A stretch of DNA of 12,477 nt from Prevotella sp. UBA5387 (lineage in GTDB: Bacteria; Bacteroidota; Bacteroidia; Bacteroidales; Bacteroidaceae). A program made the position numbers and the translations under genes. This document shows positions 6,839-12,477 of the stretch, piece after piece. The notes under the pieces were generated by a model. It did no database searches. It was not told where the DNA came from and saw only the letters and a list, made by a program, of their open reading frames with translations. The stretch covers positions 1 to 12,477 of the forward strand of contig DHOP01000079.1 in assembly GCA_002407775.1 (NCBI GenBank). Direction: 5' to 3'. The stretch's first letter is position 1; each line of letters begins with the position of its first letter.

Positions 6839-8109
6839 ATAGAGTAGTTTTTATAGGCCATAGCTTGGTTGTAAACCTCAATATATCTCATTGCCACGGA
6901 CTGCTGAGAATACTCAATTGCTACTTTATGCACAGCCTTTCGGCTTAGTTCTTCATAGTCTGCCTCATCTAGAATCCAATGTATTCCCTTTGCCAAATCA
7001 GTTGAATCCTTGTATCTAGCAACATATCCATTTCTTTGGTGGTCTATCATTTCAGGTATTCCTCCCACATTAAAGCCCACACAAGGAGTGCCACAAGCCA
7101 TCGCTTCCATTATAGTATTTGGGAGGTTTTCAGATAGCGATGGCAACACGAAAACATCACAGGCATTGTACACCTCGACCATAATATGTTCATCATTGAT
7201 ATATCCCAATGGGAAGACAGGCATATCAAAGCGACCTTCAAACTCTTCTGCGTGCCCACCAAGTATAACCACCGCGGTATTATCACGCATGTCAGGATGC
7301 TGCGAAGTAAGCTTTTGGCAAGCCTCAATGAGGTAATCCATACCCTTGTTCACATTAGTGGCGCGTTGGGCAGCAAACAAAATCAGCCGTTTGTCAGCAG
7401 GCAATTCCAGGATCTTCCGAGCCTCATGCTTGTCCTTTCGACAGAAGATGGTTGTGTTAATCGGGTTAGGAATTGTGTCCACTAATGGTTTATCAATGAG
7501 TCCAGAAGCCTTAGCTTCCGAACTCAACCATCGACTACAGGTCACAAAAGAAATATTGTTATGTTGGTATGTGCGACGTTTACGCTCCCAGACCACATAC
7601 GACAGGTCCTTGTTTGACCCGCCATTAGGCAAGTATTGGCATTGATGGCAATGAGTCTTAAACTTATCACATCCCAATGTCAAATGGCAAATACTTGACA
7701 ATGGCCATAAATCATGCATGGTCCAAACCACCGGTTTACCACTCTTTAGTATCTTTCTAATGGATGAAAGAGACAACATGCCCTGATTTATCCAAGCCAA
7801 ATGGATAACGTCAGCCTGTCGAAACTCTGGCAAACAAGTAATATCAGCTCCAGCGTTAGCAATATCTATCTCGAAGAGATGCTCCTTCTGGCCATGTAAA
7901 TGGAGGAAGATAATCAGGCGCTCCCAAAGAAAACACATCTGTTGCCTCCAAGGATGGGGAAGTTCCGCTACAGTAATGGTGTCGGTTTGCTTATTTGCCA
8001 CCAACATCTTCGCTTTCACCCCATTGTTGTTCAGGGCATCCATCAATCGGTCGGTAGCCACAGCAGCTCCACCCGTCCGCTCGTTGGTATTGACTAAGAG
8101 TACACGCAT
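6835..8109 (-). CDS. Glycosyltransferase family 4 (GT-B fold)
   Basis: Predicted retaining glycosyltransferase of 424 residues. The N-terminal Rossmann half opens with MRVLLVNTNERTGGAAVATD (1-20), where GGAA is the usual acceptor-side glycine loop. The C-terminal half contains LILFAAQRA (242-250), a donor-binding segment, and the EX7E signature from E327 to E335 in SENLPNTIMEAMACGTP, followed by GGIPEMI. Residues 131-160 hold a cysteine/histidine cluster (C141, C147, C154, C157) after MHDLWP, resembling a cysteine-rich insert in related capsule or colanic-acid-type GT4 enzymes. No transmembrane span is evident. It is the first gene of a two-gene operon with GT2 and has its own -7 box at 8131-8138. 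Likely role is assembly of a surface polysaccharide; the exact sugar is unknown. Confidence 0.9.
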   Translation of the reverse strand: MRVLLVNTNERTGGAAVATDRLMDALNNNGVKAKMLVANKQTDTITVAELPHPWRQQMCFLWERLIIFLHLHGQKEHLFEIDIANAGADITCLPEFRQADVIHLAWINQGMLSLSSIRKILKSGKPVVWTMHDLWPLSSICHLTLGCDKFKTHCHQCQYLPNGGSNKDLSYVVWERKRRTYQHNNISFVTCSRWLSSEAKASGLIDKPLVDTIPNPINTTIFCRKDKHEARKILELPADKRLILFAAQRATNVNKGMDYLIEACQKLTSQHPDMRDNTAVVILGGHAEEFEGRFDMPVFPLGYINDEHIMVEVYNACDVFVLPSLSENLPNTIMEAMACGTPCVGFNVGGIPEMIDHQRNGYVARYKDSTDLAKGIHWILDEADYEELSRKAVHKVAIEYSQQSVAMRYIEVYNQAMAYKNYSI

Positions 8110-8130
8110 GTTCCAATCATCTTATTGCAA

Positions 8131-8138
8131 CAAAGGTA
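8131..8138 (-). promoter_or_regulatory. Predicted -7 element of the GT4-GT2 operon
   Basis: On the minus strand TACCTTTG (8138-8131) matches TAnnTTTG, 21 nt before the GT4 ATG, preceded by a T-rich tract. A TTTG (8154-8151) is nearby but only 12 nt away, too close for a normal -33 box. Confidence 0.5.
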
Positions 8139-8216
8139 AAAAAAAACAGTCAAATAAGTTTCCCGCATCTCTAATAATATATTAACAAAAACAACTTATA
8201 ATTCCAAATTAACAAT

Positions 8217-8252
8217 TGTGCACGCACACACGTTATTGATTTAGGTCAATAA
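8217..8252. promoter_or_regulatory. Two adjacent dyads, possible regulator sites
   Basis: Dyad 1: TGTGC-AC-GCACA (8217-8228). Dyad 2: TTATTGA (8233-8239) and TCAATAA (8246-8252) separated by 6 nt. The core of dyad 2, TTGAT-TTAG-GTCAA (8236-8249), differs by one base from the FNR-type pattern TTGAT-N4-ATCAA. Its centre is about 80 bp upstream of the predicted small-RNA start and about 115 bp upstream of the GT4 start. No T-run makes either one a terminator. Regulator identity is a guess. Confidence 0.35.
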
Positions 8253-8287
8253 AAAGCTATAAAATATACTAATTAGGAGTAAAATAG

Positions 8288-8318
8288 TTGTGCGGTCATG
8301 AATTTCGACCTATCTTTG
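8288..8318 (+). promoter_or_regulatory. Strong -33/-7 promoter of a small transcript
   Basis: TTG at 8288-8290 and TATCTTTG at 8311-8318 are separated by 20 bp. This is the best two-element match to the Bacteroidota sigma-ABfr promoter in the window. Predicted RNA start is about 8322-8326. Confidence 0.75.
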
Positions 8319-8322
8319 CAAT

Positions 8323-8518
8323 GTCAAAAGGTTAATAGATTGTTTAGGTTAGTAGTAATAGATTTAGGTTTTTAGTTATTAGGTTTAAGGTAGATTTGAT
8401 AGATTGTTTAACGGATGACAATGGAAACCGCGAGGCTTTCATTTGATTTGAAAAGGATTTTTAGTTAAACATAGACCATGCGTCCGAACTCGTTGAGAGC
8501 TTTGACGCATTTTTTTTT
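8323..8518 (+). ncRNA. Candidate ~195-nt structured small RNA (or tiny mRNA)
   Basis: Bounded by a good promoter (8288-8318) and an intrinsic terminator (8478-8518), with no normal-size ORF inside. The 5' part, 8326-8411, is 86 nt with no C. It contains ATAGATTGTTTA twice exactly (8335-8346 and 8399-8410), TAGATT four times (8336, 8359, 8391, 8400) and TTAGGTT three times (8344, 8364, 8379). The middle folds: TGTTTAAC (8405-8412) pairs with GTTAAACA (8464-8471) and encloses a 10-bp hairpin (8420-8429 with 8434-8443, one G-U and one A-C) capped by a GCGA tetraloop (8430-8433). A 17-codon ORF (8415-8468) overlaps this fold, so a peptide-coding role is possible. I see no match to tmRNA, SRP RNA or RNase P RNA, and no long rod typical of 6S RNA. 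Function unknown. Confidence 0.55.
8478..8518 (+). terminator. Intrinsic terminator of the small transcript
   Basis: ATGCGTC (8478-8484) and GACGCAT (8504-8510) form a 7-bp stem, with a possible small CTC/GAG extension inside the loop. It is immediately followed by an uninterrupted run of eight further T (8511-8518). Confidence 0.82.
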
Positions 8519-8845
8519 GCCTAACCCAGTGACATCTATCTTTGTTTTTCAAACATTTTGTTTAGTCCTTAAATATATCACATTCACTGCCCCGAAATAT
8601 CGAGATTGACTTTTGGTCACTATTTTTAGTATTTTGTAGAAAGACATTAGCCCCTTTTGGGTTTACAGAAAACTCTAACTGCTATATGCAAACACATCCT
8701 ACATTTGGTATGTTCAGATGTCTTAATCAGATAGACTGTATTCACAACAGAAACAATCTCTTATAGAGCAGATTAATTCTAGTTAAGAAATTATTATAAT
8801 TCATAAATAAATAAAGAGGAAATGTTAACCTTTTCTTGACATGAT

Positions 8846-8853
8846 TACTTTTG
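8846..8853 (+). promoter_or_regulatory. Predicted -7 element of the fusion synthase gene
   Basis: TACTTTTG fits TAnnTTTG. No clear TTTG -33 box is seen (GTTA lies at the expected place). The predicted RNA would carry a leader of about 130 nt before the ATG at 8991. An alternative start could use TATCTTTG at 8537-8544, which has a TTTG 17 bp upstream at 8516-8519. Confidence 0.45.
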
Positions 8854-8990
8854 CACAGAATTTTAAAAGAATTGTATTTTGGAGATATAACAAGGAATAG
8901 ATCAGCCGAATTTTTTGCATTCGATCATTCATATTTTAGTTATCAAGACTGAAAGTATTATCCCCCGATTTTCTTAAGCATAGAAACAAG

Positions 8991-11900
8991 ATGGACAAAC
9001 AGGTTTTTCAAACAGACAATAAGTCACGTTGGCATAGATTTAAGTGGAGCATTGCATTTATCTGCACGCTTCTTGGACTTCTTGTAGCAGTGTTCGTCGT
9101 GATGCTAGTGGTGGAGAAGTCACCCGCCATGCCATTCCACGAGGACTACAGTAGTGCTGTCATGGCCAAGAAACCCTACATGAAGGGCAACCGTATCTCA
9201 CGCGAATACAGTTATTTCCGTCAACACTTCGATAATGAAAAAAAAGCACATAGCAACTATGCCCATTGGTCTGAGGTGCGCCATAAGAAATTCAGTAGAT
9301 TCGATGGCAATACTAGTCGCTATATTAACGAGTGGACGTCTATGCCATCGGGGGTCCGCACTGCCTTCTATGTTAGTTGGGATCCACAGTCATATATCTC
9401 TCTCAAGAGTGCAGCCAAAAGCCTCAACCTTGTCATCCCAGAATGGCTTTTTATCTCCCCCAAAGACGGATCGCTGGAGGTAAAAATAGATACTCGTGGT
9501 GCCTCACTACTCCATCAGACGGGACTACCGATCATGCCTATGCTGAGCAATGCCTTCAAGGGTGAATTTACTAGTACAGGACTACATCGGGTACTGCACA
9601 ATTTTACAGAGCGAACCCACCTCATTAACCAAATAGTCGAACTTTGTCATCAGCACCATTGGGTGGGTATAAATGTAGACTTCGAGGAAATCAACGAACC
9701 CGAGAACGAGCCTTTGTCCGACTTTATCAAGTATTTGAGTTGGGAACTCCATAAAAATGGGCTCTATCTCACCCAGGATATCATTCCCGATGACGAGGAT
9801 TATGATCTTCATGCCAGTGCCAAATACAACGATTATGTGTTTTGTATGGCCTATGATGAGCACAGTTCAACCACTCAACCCGGTCCCGTCTCGTCACAGC
9901 AATTCATCACACGATCTATCGACCATGTTACAGATATTGTTCCCGAACAAAAACTCATCCTGGGACTAGCCGCATACGGTTACGACTGGACGCCGAAGGG
10001 TGACAACAACCAAGCCGTAGATTATCAGTCAGCCTTATCGACAGCAGCAGACACAGGATCGCCACTGACTTTCGATGGCGACACATACAGCCTTTCATTC
10101 GCCTACAACGATGATCGCAATACGCTTCATCAGGTCTATCTGAATGATGCTGCGACCAACTTCAATGCCATGCGCTTTGGCACGGAATATGGATTGGCGG
10201 GCTTCGCTGTGTGGAGACTTGGTACTGAGGACAAGCGACTTTGGAACTTCTACGGCAAGGACATGACACTTGCTGGTGCTGCACGACAACGCATCGGAGA
10301 CCTTGAAACAATCGAAGGCAGCAAGTCTGCCGACTACCTTGGAGAAGGTGAAGTGCTCAACATCGTTGGCACACCCCACAACGGAAACGTTGAGATCACC
10401 ATGGACCGAGACCATCAAGTTATTGCCGAAGAGGACTATCGGAAGATTCCTTCCGGCTATGGCCTCCAGAAATTCGGTGGTTGTGGTCCAAAAGACTTGC
10501 TGCTCACCTTTGATGACGGGCCAGACGACCGCTGGACGCCGAAGATTCTCAAGACGCTGAAAGAGTATAATGTGCATGCCGCCTTCTTCATGGTGGGCCT
10601 GCAGATGGAGAAGAATCTTCCCGTGGTAAAGCAGGTTTTTGAAGATGGAAATATCATAGGCAACCATACCTTCACGCATCGCAATGTGGCCATCAACAGC
10701 CCAGAGCGTACATATATGGAACTGCGTCTCACCCGCATGCTTATCGAGAGTTGCACCGGTAGCAGCACCATTCTCTTCCGAGCTCCTTACAATGCCGACA
10801 GCGATCCATCAGGTAGCGATGAGTTGATACCGCTTGTCGAAGCTCAAAAGCAGAACTTCATCGACGTGGGCGAATCCATCGACCCCAACGACTGGATGCC
10901 AGGCATTACGGCAGACCAAATCTATGACCGCGTCATCCGTGACGTCAAACGAGGCTATGGCCACATCATCCTGCTCCATGACGCAGGTGGCGATACTCGT
11001 CAGCCTACAGTCGACGCCCTCCCTCGCATCATCAAGACTTTACAGCAGGAGGGGTATCGCTTTATCACGCTTGATCAATACCTCGGTCGTCCGAAGGCAG
11101 AGCTTATGCCGCCGATACCTCACGGCAAGGCCTACTATGCCATGCAGGCTAACCTCACGCTTGCAGAGCTCATCTATAACTTCAACCATTTCGTGACGGC
11201 ACTATTCATCCTGTTCATCATTCTCGGTATAGGGCGACTGATATTCATGACTATCCTGGTAATCAAGGAACGTCGTCATGAGAAAAGACTCAATGCACTA
11301 GCAGCGCAGGCACAGCCAGACGTGATGCCTCAAGTAGCCATCATAGTACCTGCTTATAACGAGGAGATGAACGCTGTGGCATCACTAGAGAACTTGCTAA
11401 GACAAGACTATCCTGACTTTCACATTGTATTCGTTGACGATGGCAGCAAGGATAGCACCTTTGAACGAGTGACCGCAGCCTTCCACGACAATCCCAAGAT
11501 GACTTTGCTCACTAAACCCAACGGCGGCAAAGCATCTGCCCTGAACTATGGCATCGCCGGCACCACCGCAGACTATGTGGTCTGCATGGATGCCGACACC
11601 AAGTTGCGTCCCAATGCCGTGAGTATGCTCATGCGCCACTTCTTCGTTGACCAAGAAGGCAAGGTTGGTGCAGTGGCCGGCAATGTCAAGGTGGGCAACC
11701 AACGTAACTTGCTCACACGCTGGCAGGCCATAGAATACACGACGAGCCAGAACTTCGACCGCATGGCCTATTCTGCCATCAATGCCATCACCGTAGTACC
11801 AGGAGCCATTGGCGGCTTTCGCAAGAACGCCATTGAGAAGGCTGGAGGTCTCACTATGGATACGCTCGCCGAGGACTGTGATCTGACAATCCGCATCCTA

Positions 11901-12404
11901 AGGGTAGGATATCGTGTGGAAAACGAAGACGAATCCGTGGCACTCACCGAGGCTCCTGAGAAGTTGAGGCAGTTTATCAAGCAACGCACAAGATGGTCGT
12001 TTGGCATCATGCAGACATTCTGGAAGAATCGTTCAGCCCTCTTCAATCGCAAGTATAAAGGGCTTGGAATGTGGGCATTGCCCAATATGCTGATCTTCCA
12101 GTTCATTATTCCTACGTTCTCGCCCATCGCTGATGTGCTGATGCTTATAGGTCTATTTTCAGGCAATACGGGGAAGGTCTTACTCTATTATCTCATCTTC
12201 TTGCTCGTCGATGCCAGTATCTCCATCATGGCTTTCCTTCATGAGCGCGAGAAATTATGGGTATTACTTCTTATCATTCCGCAACGATTGTGCTACCGAT
12301 GGATTATGTATGTGGTACTCTTCAAGAGCTACCTCAAGGCCATCAAAGGAGAATTACAGAGTTGGGGTGTACTCAAGCGCACAGGTAACGTGACTAACGT
12401 ATAA
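8991..12404 (+). CDS. Trifunctional membrane protein: GH18-like, CE4 deacetylase and processive GT2 synthase
   Basis: A 1137-residue fusion predicted to make and modify a beta-linked amino-sugar polymer. Order: cytoplasmic basic N-terminus; membrane span 20-41; GH18-like domain about 122-420 with catalytic-type GINVDFE (E232), CMAYDE (286-290) and a late barrel Trp (W408); short linker domain 420-495; CE4/NodB deacetylase 500-700 with all five motifs (TFDDGPD 506-512, HTFTH 559-563, RAPY 597-600, DPNDW 631-635, LLH 661-663); span about 733-758; GT2 domain 779-1010 with VDDGS (815-819), GGKASALN, DADT (867-870), AED (960-962) and QRTRW (998-1002); then about three C-terminal spans (1027-1056, 1062-1085, 1089-1112). 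Two single spans place GH18 and CE4 in the periplasm and GT2 in the cytoplasm. It resembles PgaB plus PgaC activities in one chain. Polymer identity is inferred; PilZ, PgaA and PgaD counterparts are not visible here. Confidence 0.9.
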   Translation: MDKQVFQTDNKSRWHRFKWSIAFICTLLGLLVAVFVVMLVVEKSPAMPFHEDYSSAVMAKKPYMKGNRISREYSYFRQHFDNEKKAHSNYAHWSEVRHKKFSRFDGNTSRYINEWTSMPSGVRTAFYVSWDPQSYISLKSAAKSLNLVIPEWLFISPKDGSLEVKIDTRGASLLHQTGLPIMPMLSNAFKGEFTSTGLHRVLHNFTERTHLINQIVELCHQHHWVGINVDFEEINEPENEPLSDFIKYLSWELHKNGLYLTQDIIPDDEDYDLHASAKYNDYVFCMAYDEHSSTTQPGPVSSQQFITRSIDHVTDIVPEQKLILGLAAYGYDWTPKGDNNQAVDYQSALSTAADTGSPLTFDGDTYSLSFAYNDDRNTLHQVYLNDAATNFNAMRFGTEYGLAGFAVWRLGTEDKRLWNFYGKDMTLAGAARQRIGDLETIEGSKSADYLGEGEVLNIVGTPHNGNVEITMDRDHQVIAEEDYRKIPSGYGLQKFGGCGPKDLLLTFDDGPDDRWTPKILKTLKEYNVHAAFFMVGLQMEKNLPVVKQVFEDGNIIGNHTFTHRNVAINSPERTYMELRLTRMLIESCTGSSTILFRAPYNADSDPSGSDELIPLVEAQKQNFIDVGESIDPNDWMPGITADQIYDRVIRDVKRGYGHIILLHDAGGDTRQPTVDALPRIIKTLQQEGYRFITLDQYLGRPKAELMPPIPHGKAYYAMQANLTLAELIYNFNHFVTALFILFIILGIGRLIFMTILVIKERRHEKRLNALAAQAQPDVMPQVAIIVPAYNEEMNAVASLENLLRQDYPDFHIVFVDDGSKDSTFERVTAAFHDNPKMTLLTKPNGGKASALNYGIAGTTADYVVCMDADTKLRPNAVSMLMRHFFVDQEGKVGAVAGNVKVGNQRNLLTRWQAIEYTTSQNFDRMAYSAINAITVVPGAIGGFRKNAIEKAGGLTMDTLAEDCDLTIRILRVGYRVENEDESVALTEAPEKLRQFIKQRTRWSFGIMQTFWKNRSALFNRKYKGLGMWALPNMLIFQFIIPTFSPIADVLMLIGLFSGNTGKVLLYYLIFLLVDASISIMAFLHEREKLWVLLLIIPQRLCYRWIMYVVLFKSYLKAIKGELQSWGVLKRTGNVTNV

Positions 12405-12427
12405 CCCAAAGGAATGGGACTTGTAAA

Positions 12428-12451
12428 TTTGGTCATACGATAATGACCTAA
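12428..12451 (+). repeat. Small hairpin downstream of the fusion gene
   Basis: GGTCAT (12431-12436) and ATGACC (12443-12448) form a 6-bp stem with a 6-nt loop, flanked by TTT and TAAA that nearly extend it. It lies about 25 nt after the stop codon. It lacks a T-run, so it is a doubtful terminator. It shares the word TTTGGTCAT with the 3' flank of the GH53 gene in the same sense orientation. Confidence 0.35.
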
Positions 12452-12477
12452 AACGGTGTAATGGACATTTGGTAGGC

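Larger units (their letters stand above)
8110..8990. other. 881-bp regulatory intergenic region
   Basis: Contains, left to right: the minus-strand GT4 promoter (8131-8138), two dyads (8217-8228 and 8233-8252), a complete small transcription unit (8288-8518), an unexplained AT-rich stretch (8519-8840) with one further -7 match (TATCTTTG 8537-8544), and the -7 box and leader of the fusion synthase gene (8846-8990). No protein-coding ORF of normal size is present. The only short frames seen are 8415-8468 (17 codons) and 8686-8766 (26 codons). Confidence 0.7.

Noticed and set aside
8399..8410. Repeats in the small transcript as a CRISPR array
   Set aside because: Only two copies of a 12-mer plus 6-7-nt words, irregular spacing and no cas genes in the window.
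8323..8518. 6S RNA, tmRNA, SRP RNA or RNase P RNA identity
   Set aside because: No long rod with central bubble (6S), no terminal CCA/tRNA-like end (tmRNA), no SRP tetraloop region and no RNase P core motifs were found by eye.
8686..8766. 26-codon ORF upstream of the fusion gene
   Set aside because: No promoter box close upstream, no ribosome-binding feature and an unremarkable peptide; chance is the simplest explanation.
10095..10679. 194-codon minus-strand ORF
   Set aside because: It lies wholly inside the fusion gene, opposite the GH18-linker-CE4 coding region, whose motifs are intact. The translated product shows no family signature.

Overview
The window looks like a chromosomal segment of a Bacteroidota member, most probably Prevotella-like (family Prevotellaceae). 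Evidence: TAnnTTTG-type -7 promoter boxes occur upstream of most genes or operons (1441-1448 on the minus strand, 1737-1744, 4847-4854, 8131-8138 on the minus strand, 8311-8318, 8846-8853). Start codons are preceded by A/T-rich sequence without clear Shine-Dalgarno motifs. The secreted galactanase carries the short 'YNLRGQRI...IYIKDGKKVVV' tail common in this phylum. The genus is an inference.

Layout. (1) 125-1420, minus: secreted GH53 endo-beta-1,4-galactanase. (2) 1774-4567, plus: ispD (isoprenoid precursor synthesis) followed 19 bp later by recG (branched-DNA helicase), probably one transcript. (3) 4962-5930, plus: secreted M23 peptidoglycan metallopeptidase with a C-terminal LysM domain. 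It faces a two-gene minus-strand glycosyltransferase operon (GT4 at 6835-8109, then GT2 at 6062-6838, with a 4-nt ATGA overlap). A strong 14-bp hairpin at 5989-6028 lies between the convergent units. (4) 8110-8990: an 881-bp non-coding gap. It contains a complete candidate small transcript (promoter 8288-8318, terminator 8478-8518), two adjacent DNA dyads upstream of it, and a separate promoter for the last gene. (5) 8991-12404, plus: a 1137-residue membrane protein fusing a GH18-like domain, a complete CE4/NodB polysaccharide deacetylase and a complete processive GT2 synthase.

The two most interesting items are the fusion protein and the small RNA. The fusion puts polymer synthesis (cytoplasmic GT2) and polymer deacetylation and cleavage (predicted periplasmic CE4 and GH18) into one chain. 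This resembles the poly-N-acetylglucosamine machinery, where PgaC is the synthase and PgaB is a deacetylase fused to a hydrolase. The candidate RNA (about 8323-8518) has an 86-nt stretch with no C, an exact 12-nt direct repeat bounding most of that stretch, a GNRA-capped hairpin inside a longer stem, and an intrinsic terminator. It also overlaps a possible 15-17-codon ORF, so it may be an sRNA or a tiny mRNA.

The GT4/GT2 pair and the fusion synthase diverge from this gap. With the M23/LysM enzyme they give the right-hand two thirds of the window a cell-envelope and exopolysaccharide character. ispD and recG are housekeeping. No tRNA, rRNA, CRISPR, insertion sequence or phage feature was seen.
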